Shown in pieces: positions 16,234-24,357 of a stretch of 64,000 nt of DNA. Every line of letters begins with the position of its first letter. The stretch's first letter is position 1. Source of the stretch: JBJGXI01 sp045635475 (lineage in GTDB: Bacteria > Bacillota > Bacilli > Bacillales > Amphibacillaceae); the NCBI RefSeq assembly GCF_045635475.1, contig NZ_JBJGXI010000025.1:10725-74724 (forward strand). Reading direction: 5' to 3'. Both the position numbers and the translations under genes were made by a program. The notes beneath the pieces are model-generated. The model worked only from the letters and a program-made list of their open reading frames with translations. It was not told the DNA's origin and searched no databases.

Positions 16234-17631
16234 TCAGATTCTTCTAGCCACACCAGTTGCATAGGCAGCTTCTATTACTGCGTCTTTAATTTTTGTTACA
16301 ACTTCCGTATTAAAAACACCTGGAATAATATAATCTTCATTTAATTCATCATCTTTAATCGTAGAAGCTATTGCTTTTGCTGCAGCCAATTTCATTTCTT
16401 CATTAATCGATGATGCACGACAATCTAGCACGCCTCGGAATATTCCAGGAAAACATAATACATTATTGACTTGGTTGGGATAGTCAGACCTTCCAGTAGC
16501 CATGACTTTGACATAAGGCATTGCCAGTTCAGGCGATATTTCTGGATTTGGATTTGCCAGTGCAAAGACTATAGGGTCTGTGTTCATCTTCTTAACATCT
16601 TCTACTTTTAAAACATTAGCAGCAGAAACGCCGACAAAAATATCTGCATCTTCAATCACAGTTGATAATGATCCTTGAATGTTATGAGGATTGGTGTTTT
16701 CAGCATACCACGTCCACATCTTATTGTCGTAGGAGTCATTTTTCGAAATCGCACCGTTTCGATCAACACCAATTACATTTTCTGCACCAGCGTTCAATAA
16801 CATTTTGGTAATGGCAATACCTGCTGCACCAATACCACAAACTACAATTTTACAGTCTTTTATATTTTTCTTAAGTAGTTTTAATGCATTAAAGATTCCG
16901 GCCAGCACTACAATCGCTGTTCCGTGTTGGTCATCGTGAAAGACAGGTATAGGAAGCTCTTCTTTTAATCGTTGTTCAATTTCAAAGCATTGTGGGGAAG
17001 CAATATCTTCTAAGTTTATTCCACCAAAAGTAGGGCTAATTGCTTTGATAATTTTTATAATATCTTCGGTGTCATGATTATCTAAGCAAATAGGATAGGC
17101 ATTTATGTTTGCAAACCGCTTAAATAGCATTGCTTTCCCTTCCATAACAGGCATGGCAGCTTCAGGCTTAATTTTTCCTAAGCCTAAGACGGCTGTACCA
17201 TCGGAGACGACTGCAACATTATTATTTTTTATTGTTAAGTTATAAGCAAGCAAAGGATTTTCATCAATCGCCTGACATACACGAGCTACTTCCGGTGTAT
17301 ACACTTGTGATAACTGTTCCCTGTTATCAATATGAAGCTTGGAATGGACCTCAATTTTCCCACCTAAATGCACTAAAAAAGTACGATCAGAAACGTGCTT
17401 AACAGTAACACCTGTTAATGCATTAATAGAAGCCACTATTTTCTGTTGCTCGCTTTCATCATTAACACGAATCGTAATATCACGAACGGTCATTTGTGGT
17501 CCTTCTTTGATCACGTCAATTGCGACCATATCACCGCTAGTATTACTTACTACTGTAGCTATTTCTCCAAATGTAATTTCATTTTTGTTAATTTCTAATC
17601 GTAAAATAACGTGCATGTTTGACTTTGCCAA
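16234..17631 (-). CDS. NAD-dependent malic enzyme with N-terminal ACT domain
   Basis: This 465-residue enzyme oxidatively decarboxylates malate to pyruvate. Residues about 5-80 form an ACT domain (VILRLEINKNEITFGEIATVV), a likely amino-acid-binding regulatory module. The malic core follows with YNLTIKNNNVAVVSDGTAVLGLG, PVFHDDQHGTAIV (metal and substrate site) and the Rossmann segment KIVVCGIGAAGIAI. I choose the TTG at 17631 because AAAGGAG touches the upstream ATG at 17640 but is 9 nt from the TTG. It is a single gene. A repeat sits immediately after its stop codon. Confidence 0.93.
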   Translation of the reverse strand: MAKSNMHVILRLEINKNEITFGEIATVVSNTSGDMVAIDVIKEGPQMTVRDITIRVNDESEQQKIVASINALTGVTVKHVSDRTFLVHLGGKIEVHSKLHIDNREQLSQVYTPEVARVCQAIDENPLLAYNLTIKNNNVAVVSDGTAVLGLGKIKPEAAMPVMEGKAMLFKRFANINAYPICLDNHDTEDIIKIIKAISPTFGGINLEDIASPQCFEIEQRLKEELPIPVFHDDQHGTAIVVLAGIFNALKLLKKNIKDCKIVVCGIGAAGIAITKMLLNAGAENVIGVDRNGAISKNDSYDNKMWTWYAENTNPHNIQGSLSTVIEDADIFVGVSAANVLKVEDVKKMNTDPIVFALANPNPEISPELAMPYVKVMATGRSDYPNQVNNVLCFPGIFRGVLDCRASSINEEMKLAAAKAIASTIKDDELNEDYIIPGVFNTEVVTKIKDAVIEAAYATGVARRI

Positions 17632-17909
17632 TGTTAACATCTCCTTTTCGAGTACTATCGAGGGTAATAATTATCTTGGATTGAAAACGCATGCATTACA
17701 TGGAACAATTTTGATGTTTTGAAGTATACGAAGTAAGTGATTATAATGTAACATATTTTTGAAATTTAACAAACTTACAATCAGGCCTTATTTGCGCAAT
17801 GAAGCGTCTTCTTTCACATATAATTCTCAAGTTAAGTATTTACGTAGTATAATAATAGTAAGCGATTTCATTAAAAGATCTATTTATAGGGATAAGGGGA
17901 GTAACTTAA

Positions 17910-18305
17910 ATGATGCATGAGCACAAGGTTAAGGTAAGGTTTAATGAAACAGATGGTTTAGGACATGTGAGCAATATTAGTTACTTTATTTACTTGGAGG
18001 ATGCACGGATTGAGTTGTTAAGAGATCTGCGTGCTTCTATGCAGATGGATGGGTGGTCCTATATTGTTGCTTCAGTAAAATGTGACTATAAACAACAAGC
18101 TTATTTTGATGACCAATTAATTGTAGAGTCAGCTATAGAAAAAATTGGTTTCACTAGTTTTAAGATAGCGCATAAAATCACCAATGAACGAGGAGTTATA
18201 GCAATTGGTGAAGTTACAATGGTCCATTTTGATTTTAATAAACAGGCTTCAATACCATTACAAGAGCAAATGAGAAGCCGACTAAAGCAATTTATGGAAA
18301 GCTGA
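17910..18305 (+). CDS. Acyl-CoA thioesterase, 4-hydroxybenzoyl-CoA thioesterase type
   Basis: This 131-residue hotdog-fold protein has the N-terminal signature VRFNETDGLGHVSNISYFIYLEDARIELL, in which Asp in the ETDGLGHVSN motif is the catalytic residue. It hydrolyses an acyl-CoA thioester, and the chain specificity is unknown. GGGGAG precedes the ATG by 8 nt, and a second ATG follows at once. It is monocistronic with a terminator. Confidence 0.9.
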   Translation: MMHEHKVKVRFNETDGLGHVSNISYFIYLEDARIELLRDLRASMQMDGWSYIVASVKCDYKQQAYFDDQLIVESAIEKIGFTSFKIAHKITNERGVIAIGEVTMVHFDFNKQASIPLQEQMRSRLKQFMES

Positions 18306-18321
18306 GTAAATAGATTATAAA

Positions 18322-18357
18322 AGTGGCCACATCATCTAAACGTGATGTGGCTATTTT
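18322..18357 (+). terminator. Thioesterase gene terminator
   Basis: GCCACATCA (18326-18334) pairs with TGATGTGGC (18343-18351), followed by TATTTTGTTT. Confidence 0.75.
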
Positions 18358-18497
18358 GTTTCATCCTTCATTATTTATATATTATATTCGTAATTTTACT
18401 GTTAGTTTTCTATAATATAAATTATGTGCTTGCAAAGGTAATAAATATTTTTCTTATAATTACGGAACATTACAATTGAAAAAAGGAGAGGGACAAG

Positions 18498-19847
18498 TTG
18501 AATAGAGAACATTGGTCATCGAGAATTGGTTTTATTTTATCTACTGCTGGTGCAGCGATTGGTCTAGGGGCGATTTGGAAATTTCCATATATGACAGGGA
18601 TGAATGGAGGAGCAGCATTCTTCCTTATTTTTATTTTATTTACGGTATTGTTAGGACTTCCACTACTTATTTCAGAATTTATCATCGGAAGAGGCGCGAA
18701 GAAAGAGGCAATAACTGCCTATAAGGTTCTGGCTCCAAACAGTGCTTGGAAAATCGTTGGACAACTCGGAGTGTTAGGTTGTTTTCTTCTACTATCCTTC
18801 TATAGTGTTGTTGGTGGTTGGGTGCTTGTTTATAGTATTCAATCCCTATTTGGTCGTATCATCCAAGAGGGGGCTAATTATGGGGAATTATTTGGAAGTA
18901 TTACAGCATCACCAACCTTTACGTTACTTGGATTGGCTTTGTTCTTGTGTATTAATGTGATTGTCATTTCTTTTGGAATAAAAAACGGAATTGAAACAGC
19001 AAGTAAATATATGATGCCGTTATTATTTATTTTTTTCATTGTACTTGTTGTTCGTTCGGTAACTTTAGATGGGGCAACGGAAGGTATAATATTCTTCCTA
19101 AAACCTGATTTTTCGGTGATCACTGCAGAAGGGGTATTGTACGCCCTTGGTCAATCCTTTTTTGCGTTAGCAGTAGGTTTTTCCTGCATGGTAACATATA
19201 GTTCTTATTTAAATAAAGACATTAGTATTCCCGCTTCTGCATCCTCAGTAGTAGTGATGAATATCTTAGTTTCCTTACTTGCAGGATTGGCTATTTTTCC
19301 GGTAGTATTTGCATTTGGACTAGAGCCAACAGAAGGCCCGGGATTATTATTCGTCGTATTGCCGACCGTCTTTTCACAAATTCCTTTGGGTGAATTTTTC
19401 TTGTCTTTATTTTTATTGCTATTCCTATTCGCTACATTAACATCTTCCTTTAGCTTGCTAGAAATTATTGTGTCAGCTTTTACGGAAAGTGGAAAGCGAA
19501 CCCGGAAAAAAGTTGCATTGGTCTCTGGTGTTGTTATGTTTATTGCAGGAATACCGGCGGCGCTATCAATGAGCACGTTAAGTGAATTCAAAATTTTTGA
19601 TAAAACTGTATTTGATGCGACAGATTATTTGGTTAGCAATATTATGCTTCCCTTGGGCTGTTTATTAATATCATTGTTCATCATTTACCGAATGGATAAA
19701 ACTCTAGTGGAACAGGAATTTACGCTAAGTAATACAATTTCACCAATATGGTACAAGGCATGGAGAACTGTTATGATTTGGATAGCTCCGGTCACAATCG
19801 TGGTTGTCTATGCATATATGGTTGGTTTTTTAAAATTTGTGGAGTAA
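18498..19847 (+). CDS. Sodium-dependent transporter, NSS (SNF) family
   Basis: This 449-residue neurotransmitter:sodium symporter-type protein has about eleven membrane helices. The N-terminal motif AGAAIGLGAIWKFPYMTGMNGGAAF matches the unwound first helix that binds sodium and an amino-acid-like substrate; bacterial members usually carry amino acids. TTG at 18498 is the start, 5 nt after AAAGGAGAGGG. The AbrB-type membrane gene follows in the same direction 44 bp later, so the two may be co-transcribed. The substrate is unknown. Confidence 0.92.
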   Translation: MNREHWSSRIGFILSTAGAAIGLGAIWKFPYMTGMNGGAAFFLIFILFTVLLGLPLLISEFIIGRGAKKEAITAYKVLAPNSAWKIVGQLGVLGCFLLLSFYSVVGGWVLVYSIQSLFGRIIQEGANYGELFGSITASPTFTLLGLALFLCINVIVISFGIKNGIETASKYMMPLLFIFFIVLVVRSVTLDGATEGIIFFLKPDFSVITAEGVLYALGQSFFALAVGFSCMVTYSSYLNKDISIPASASSVVVMNILVSLLAGLAIFPVVFAFGLEPTEGPGLLFVVLPTVFSQIPLGEFFLSLFLLLFLFATLTSSFSLLEIIVSAFTESGKRTRKKVALVSGVVMFIAGIPAALSMSTLSEFKIFDKTVFDATDYLVSNIMLPLGCLLISLFIIYRMDKTLVEQEFTLSNTISPIWYKAWRTVMIWIAPVTIVVVYAYMVGFLKFVE

Positions 19848-19891
19848 GATTCGGTATAATAAATAACAGAAAAAAATAGGACGTGTTTAGC

Positions 19892-20998
19892 TTGAGTCGA
19901 ACACCTTTTAATAGAATAATACGTTTTATTATTACGTTTGTTTTGTCGCTCCTTGGAGGAACGTTGTTTTACTTTTTGCATGTCCCGCTTCCTTGGTTAT
20001 TAGGTTCTATGGTTATTGTTCTTATTACATCCACCTTTACGAAATATCCATTATACTGGCCAATCCAAATACGAAATACGGGATTAATAGTAATTGGCTA
20101 TATGTTGGGCTCTTCGATAACATTGGTAACCTTAATTGCAATCATTCATCAGCTTCCTACCATGCTGATTGTTACGCTTTTTATTGTAATTAGCAGTATG
20201 TGTTTTGCCTTCTTTGTTTCGAAATTCACTGGCATTTCTTTACGATCGGCGATAGCTGGAAGCATTCCGGGTGGATTATCCCAAATGATCGTGTTAGGTG
20301 AGGAAATAAAAGATGTTGATGTGACGGTTGTGACGTTCTTTCAATTAACACGACTGTTTAGTGTAATATTTATCGTTCCGGTAATTGCACTGAGCCCGTT
20401 ACTAGAAAATGGAGTGGGATCAAATATTACGATATTAGGTGAGAGCGAGGAAGTGTGGCAATGGAGTTTGCTTGTCATTTATACAATTGCTACGATTGCT
20501 GCTGCTTTTATAGGAAAAATTGCAAAATTACCAACTGCATATTTGCTTGGCCCGATGCTGATTACTGCAATTGTCGGTTTGAGTGGAATTCCTTCTCCTG
20601 AGTTACCTAATATTATTGTCGACGTCTCGCAATTAATGATGGGAGCCTACATCGCGTTAATGATTAAGCCAGCAAAACTGGAAAACAAAGTGAAGACAGC
20701 AGTTGCTGCAATCATTACGGGATTGGCACTTGTATGCTTCTCATTTGGTATTGGTATCGCACTTGAATTCATTCATGAAATCCCTGCAGTCACGGCTTTT
20801 TTAAGCACTGCGCCAGGGGGAATTGCTGAAATGGGGATTGTTGCGAAAGAAGTAAACGCAGATTTACCAACTGTAACAGGCTACCAAACATTTCGTATAT
20901 TATTTATTTTGTTTTTGGTTCCATATACATTACGATGGTTATTTCGTCAACAATGGTTTATAAATATGGAAAATATGAAAAAAAGGAGCTCAAAATAG
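19892..20998 (+). CDS. AbrB family membrane protein (ammonia monooxygenase-like)
   Basis: This 368-residue membrane protein of the AbrB duplication family (PF05145) has about ten helices in two similar halves. VPLPWLLGSM near the N terminus and KLPTAYLLGPMLITAI in the second half are the repeated family motif, and SIPGGLSQM pairs with STAPGGIAEM. Despite the family name it is not a DNA-binding AbrB, and transport is the likelier role. I prefer the TTG at 19892, since AGGA lies 10 nt before it but touches the GTG at 19883. It may be co-transcribed with the NSS transporter. Confidence 0.85.
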   Translation: MSRTPFNRIIRFIITFVLSLLGGTLFYFLHVPLPWLLGSMVIVLITSTFTKYPLYWPIQIRNTGLIVIGYMLGSSITLVTLIAIIHQLPTMLIVTLFIVISSMCFAFFVSKFTGISLRSAIAGSIPGGLSQMIVLGEEIKDVDVTVVTFFQLTRLFSVIFIVPVIALSPLLENGVGSNITILGESEEVWQWSLLVIYTIATIAAAFIGKIAKLPTAYLLGPMLITAIVGLSGIPSPELPNIIVDVSQLMMGAYIALMIKPAKLENKVKTAVAAIITGLALVCFSFGIGIALEFIHEIPAVTAFLSTAPGGIAEMGIVAKEVNADLPTVTGYQTFRILFILFLVPYTLRWLFRQQWFINMENMKKRSSK

Positions 20999-21018
20999 AA
21001 ATATTTTGAGCTCCTTTT
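20981..21018. terminator. Bidirectional terminator between AbrB-type gene and ypzI
   Basis: AAAAGGAGCTCAAAATA (20981-20997) and its exact complement (21002-21018) form a 17-bp stem with a GAAA loop, with T runs outside the stem on both strands. It serves both converging genes and includes the stop codon of the AbrB-type gene. Confidence 0.9.
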
Positions 21019-21022
21019 CAGG

Positions 21023-21160
21023 TTAACGACGGTTATTTCTCGCCTCTTTAGCATTGTGTTGCTCTAGTCTAGTTGCACCACCATAATGTAATGCTTGATC
21101 GCGATCAGCTTCTACGTTCCCTGATTTACGTTGTTTTCGTTCTTGTCTGTCTTTACCCAT
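21023..21160 (-). CDS. ypzI: YpzI family small protein
   Basis: This 45-residue, very hydrophilic protein begins MGKDRQERKQRKSG and contains EADRDQALHYGGATRLE, the pattern of the YpzI family found in spore-forming Bacillaceae. Its function is unknown. The ATG at 21160 has AAGGGATG upstream; a longer open frame upstream is not needed. It is a single gene, converging with the AbrB-type gene across a shared terminator. Confidence 0.75.
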   Translation of the reverse strand: MGKDRQERKQRKSGNVEADRDQALHYGGATRLEQHNAKEARNNRR

Positions 21161-21217
21161 ACAATCATCCCTTCTAACATTAGATTTCATGTATAGTGTT
21201 CCCGCCAATGGAAAACA

Positions 21218-22129
21218 TTATTTATTCCATTTAAAAGGTGTTTCTTGATATACATAGTAATTTAACCAATTTGAAAATAGAAGGTAAGCCTGAGAGCGCC
21301 AACGATTGGCAGGCATATTTAATGGATCATTTTCTGGGAAATAATCAATTGGTATGTGTGGTCTTGCGCCTTTAGCCAAATCTCGTTGATATTCCTCAGC
21401 TAAAGTCTCAGCATCGTATTCTACATGTCCTGTCACCATAATATTTTTCTCATCATTAGATATCATCAGGAAAGGCCCAGCCGTCTCTGATGATGCTAAT
21501 AGGGTAATGTCCTCACATGCTAGAACTTCTTGTTCAGAAACATCTGTATACCGTGAGTGAGGAGCCATGAATTCATCATCAATTCCTCGTATTAGCTTCA
21601 CTGTTGGAGCATGAATTCGGTGTTTAAATACTCCTGAAAGCTTTTTAGGAAGTTTCAGCTTATCAATTCCATAATGATAGTAGAGTGCGGCTTGTGCACC
21701 CCAACAAATATGCAAAACAGAGGTAACATAATCTTTTGTCCAATCCATTATTTCCGTTAGCTCATCCCAATAAGTGACTTCTTCAAAAGGTAAGTGTTCT
21801 ACAGGTGCTCCGGTGATAATCATACCGTCATAATAGTTGGTTTTAACTTGTGAAAATGTTTTATAAAACTGCTCTAGATGTGATCTGCTTACATTTTTCG
21901 ATTCATACGTTTCTGTATGTAAAAAATGCACATTGACTTGTAATGGTGAATTACTGAGCAAACGTAAAAGCTGTGTTTCTGTTCTTTGCTTTTCAGGCAT
22001 TAAGTTTAAAATAAGTATATTTAAAGGCCGTATATCTTGCTTAACCGCACGTTGGTCATCCATTAAAAAGATATTCTCTTTCTCTAAGATATCTCGTGCA
22101 GGTAAATGTGACGGAATTCTAATAGGCAA
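21218..22129 (-). CDS. metA: Homoserine O-acetyltransferase, MetA type
   Basis: MetA acylates homoserine in methionine synthesis. The 303-residue length is usual. With the TTG at 22129 as residue 1 (AAAGGGGGA upstream, and PIRIPSHLPAR matching family N termini), the catalytic Cys is 142 (HICWGAQ) and the dyad is His235/Glu237 (GHVEY), as in characterised MetA. Residue 111 is Glu, which in the Bacillus cereus enzyme marks acetyl-CoA rather than succinyl-CoA use, so I predict O-acetylhomoserine as the product. No S-box or T-box leader is visible. It is monocistronic with its own promoter. Confidence 0.93.
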   Translation of the reverse strand: MPIRIPSHLPARDILEKENIFLMDDQRAVKQDIRPLNILILNLMPEKQRTETQLLRLLSNSPLQVNVHFLHTETYESKNVSRSHLEQFYKTFSQVKTNYYDGMIITGAPVEHLPFEEVTYWDELTEIMDWTKDYVTSVLHICWGAQAALYYHYGIDKLKLPKKLSGVFKHRIHAPTVKLIRGIDDEFMAPHSRYTDVSEQEVLACEDITLLASSETAGPFLMISNDEKNIMVTGHVEYDAETLAEEYQRDLAKGARPHIPIDYFPENDPLNMPANRWRSQAYLLFSNWLNYYVYQETPFKWNK

Positions 22130-22166
22130 GTGTGGTTCCCCCTTTGTTGCTAGTAAGGCTACAATC

Positions 22167-22195
22167 ATTATATCTATGTATTGTGTATGGGGCAA
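22167..22195 (-). promoter_or_regulatory. metA promoter
   Basis: On the minus strand TTGCCC (22190-22195) and TATAAT (22167-22172) are separated by 17 bp. The start codon would be about 30 nt downstream of the start point, which leaves no room for a riboswitch. A palindromic TAAACGTTTA lies at 22206-22215 upstream of the -35. Confidence 0.65.
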
Positions 22196-22378
22196 CAAAA
22201 GAAAATCATTAAACGTTTACCCGCAATAGTTAAAATTGAGCTCGTTATAGCTACCTTTTTATTTTCATTTATCACGGGGTTCATATTTTTGTAGGGAACT
22301 TATTTACATAACGAGGCATATAATAGTAATGATACTTTTCAATTGTTATTTAAACCAAAGGTGAAGGGGAGGGTGTTA

Positions 22379-22849
22379 GTGAAATTCACTGTTCAGTATA
22401 TTCCTCTTAACAAGATTAAGACTTGCGCTCCACAAAGTATGACAGATAGGATGAACAGGTTTAAAATACTTGTGTTGGACTGTATGCATCTTTTAGTTGT
22501 GAAAAAGAATCATAAAGACGGTAGCTACAACCTATTATATGGAATTAGTCACTTAGAGTACTTAAAAAAGCACACGGGCAAAATATATGTACCATGTATA
22601 ATTGATGAGCAAAGTGAAAAAGGATTGAAAGGCTGGCTAAGTCGAATACGAGCGAACCATTACCATAAATATGCTGTTCCGTGGAGTTCTAATAGCTGGT
22701 CTATCTTTAGAACATTTTTAAAACAGGAACCGCGCTTTAACCGATTATCACCTTCACAAAAGCTAAAAGTTATATTTTTGGCAATAAGATACAAAAAGAC
22801 GACTATAAGTTCTATGAGAAAAAAGGTCGATAAGTTAGCTAAAGAATAA
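22379..22849 (+). CDS. Hypothetical protein with a ParB-like N-terminal pattern
   Basis: This basic protein of 156 residues is not from a family I can name. The N-terminal half (FTVQYIPLNKIKT, RMNRFKILVLDCMHLLVVKKNHKDGSYNLLYGISHLEYLKKHT) follows the order of a ParB/Srx-type domain: a Y-I-P-L-x-K-I opening, a helix, then V-x-x-N-x-x-D-G-x-Y-x-x-x-x-G. The C-terminal part (about 120-155) is lysine-rich and could bind nucleic acid. GTG at 22379 is 7 nt from AGGGGAGG. It is a single gene with its own terminator. The ParB relation is an inference from pattern only. Confidence 0.65.
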   Translation: MKFTVQYIPLNKIKTCAPQSMTDRMNRFKILVLDCMHLLVVKKNHKDGSYNLLYGISHLEYLKKHTGKIYVPCIIDEQSEKGLKGWLSRIRANHYHKYAVPWSSNSWSIFRTFLKQEPRFNRLSPSQKLKVIFLAIRYKKTTISSMRKKVDKLAKE

Positions 22850-22859
22850 AGAATAAAAG

Positions 22860-22891
22860 TACCCAATGTCTTTTAAGCATTGGGTATTTTT
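22860..22891 (+). terminator. Terminator of the ParB-like gene
   Basis: TACCCAATG (22860-22868) pairs with CATTGGGTA (22878-22886), followed by five T. Confidence 0.82.
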
Positions 22892-22899
22892 AAGTTTCC

Positions 22900-22913
22900 G
22901 TAAAACGTTTACA
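22900..22913 (+). promoter_or_regulatory. cre-like site upstream of the sugar cluster
   Basis: GTAAAACGTTTACA matches the catabolite-responsive element consensus TGWAANCGNTNWCA at 12 of 14 positions, with one half perfect. It lies about 60 bp upstream of the -10 of the sugar-binding protein gene. Confidence 0.45.
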
Positions 22914-22971
22914 TATCTGAAAAATTCGGATGATTTTATAGATTTATCGGATACTGTCTGAAAATGAAAGC

Positions 22972-22997
22972 TGTTACAATCTGTGTAAGCGCTTAAG
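22972..22997 (+). promoter_or_regulatory. Extended -10 promoter overlapped by a cre-like site
   Basis: TGTTACAAT (22972-22980) is an extended -10 element. TGTAAGCGCTTAAG (22984-22997) matches the cre consensus at 12 of 14 positions and covers the start point. CcpA bound here would block transcription of the sugar transporter when a preferred sugar is present. No clear -35 is seen, as is usual for regulator-dependent promoters. Confidence 0.6.
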
Positions 22998-23016
22998 ATA
23001 AGAGGAGGAAGCAAAA

Positions 23017-24291
23017 TTGAAAAAACTTGGATTTATACTTTTTAGTGTAGCTGTACTAATCGGATTAGCAGCTTGTAGTGGTGGAGATGAAACTACACCA
23101 GATGGTGACGTAGTAGAACTTACTTTATGGAATGATTGGACAGAAGATCGTCCGGAAAATACTACCTACAAAAATATGGTTAAAAAATTTAATGAGCAAA
23201 ATGAAGATGTCAAAGTAGTTATTGAAGCAATTCCACATGATCAGTATGAGACAAAACTTAGAACACAAGCTGCTGGTAAACAGTTACCAGACATGTTTCG
23301 TGTTTGGCCTGGAGCAAGACTCCAACCTCTAATTGATGGAGAGGTTGTACTTTCATTAAACCCTATCGTTGATCATTGGGAAGGTGAAATTCCAGAGGGT
23401 ATAATGAAAGATTATGCTTCAGATGGAGAGCAATATGCAATACCAGGTAACATAAGTGAGACTAGTTTAATCTTCTATAACAAAGAAATGGTTTCACAAG
23501 CAGGATTTGATACATTCCCAGAAACGTACGAAGAGTTAAAAACCTTAATTGGTGCATTAAATAGTGAAGATATTACACCTATTGCTCTAGGTAACAAAGC
23601 TATATGGCCACTGCAATCAGTATACATCTCAACCATTGCGGATCGTTTTACCGGAAGTGATTTCTTACCGAATGTGTTAAATGGTGATGGAACATTTGAG
23701 AATGAACAATTTATCAAGTCATTATCAGTTATTGATGAATTAACGAAAATGGATGCATTCAATGGAGACATGAATACACTTGATGAAGCACAAGCAAGAA
23801 ATAACTTCATCTCAGGAGATGCAGCAATGCACTTTGCTGGTTCATGGGCTATTGGACCGATTTTAGACAATGCGGAAAATGTAGAAAATATTGGTGTTGC
23901 ACCGTTTCCAAGCTTCGCTGGTGGAGAAGGTGACCCAGCTAAGATCGCAGGTGTAGCTGGTGGAGGTATCGCCCTTAATAGCGAACTTAATGAAGCTGAA
24001 CAAGATGCTGCATTTAGATTTTTAGAGTTCTTCTATAGTGATGAAATGTATCAGGAACTAGTAGAAGCTAACATCATTGTTCCGGCTGACGTAGAAATGA
24101 GCGATAATATTCCTCAAGTATTCCAAGAGGCGAATAAGTTAGCGCAAGGAGGATTAGCACCAGTGTATGATGCTACACTTACTCCGGAGTTAACAGATAT
24201 TATTAATAACGGTCTTCAATCGATTACGTTAGGCGACAAGACTCCTGAAGAATTGGCAGCAGAAATGCAAGCAGAATTAGAGTCCGAGTAA
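23017..24291 (+). CDS. Sugar ABC transporter substrate-binding lipoprotein
   Basis: This 424-residue solute-binding protein of the extracellular family 1 (CUT1 sugar importers) starts at a TTG with AGAGGAGGA upstream. A lipoprotein signal ends at LAAC, giving lipidated Cys20. The mature part opens with VELTLWNDWTED, and DMFRVWPGARLQPLIDGE and GDAAMHFAGSWAIGPI follow family patterns. It hands sugar to the two permeases encoded next. Regulation is likely by the YesM/YesN-type pair downstream and by CcpA. A hairpin after the stop probably allows higher expression of this gene than of the permeases. Confidence 0.93.
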   Translation: MKKLGFILFSVAVLIGLAACSGGDETTPDGDVVELTLWNDWTEDRPENTTYKNMVKKFNEQNEDVKVVIEAIPHDQYETKLRTQAAGKQLPDMFRVWPGARLQPLIDGEVVLSLNPIVDHWEGEIPEGIMKDYASDGEQYAIPGNISETSLIFYNKEMVSQAGFDTFPETYEELKTLIGALNSEDITPIALGNKAIWPLQSVYISTIADRFTGSDFLPNVLNGDGTFENEQFIKSLSVIDELTKMDAFNGDMNTLDEAQARNNFISGDAAMHFAGSWAIGPILDNAENVENIGVAPFPSFAGGEGDPAKIAGVAGGGIALNSELNEAEQDAAFRFLEFFYSDEMYQELVEANIIVPADVEMSDNIPQVFQEANKLAQGGLAPVYDATLTPELTDIINNGLQSITLGDKTPEELAAEMQAELESE

Positions 24292-24309
24292 AAATAGAAT
24301 ATAAAAAAA

Positions 24310-24337
24310 CATAGGTTGCCGTTTTAGGCAACCTATG
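24310..24337 (+). promoter_or_regulatory. Intercistronic stem-loop behind the binding-protein gene
   Basis: CATAGGTTGCC and GGCAACCTATG form a perfect 11-bp stem with a 6-nt loop. No T run follows, so it is more likely an mRNA-stabilising or partial-termination structure than a full terminator. It lies between the binding protein and the first permease. Confidence 0.6.
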
Positions 24338-24357
24338 ACCATTATAGGGGTGAGAGC

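Noticed and set aside
18384..18399. The 16-mer ATATTCGTAATTTTAC upstream of the NSS transporter recurs exactly at 42666-42681 upstream of the BMP gene.
   Set aside because: In AT-rich DNA one such chance match is expected at this window size. The second PurBox half is missing at 18.4 kb, so a shared regulator is not supported.
22130..22378. Search for an S-box, T-box or other riboswitch before metA.
   Set aside because: The leader is only about 30 nt from a good promoter, and none of the conserved riboswitch segments is present on the minus strand.
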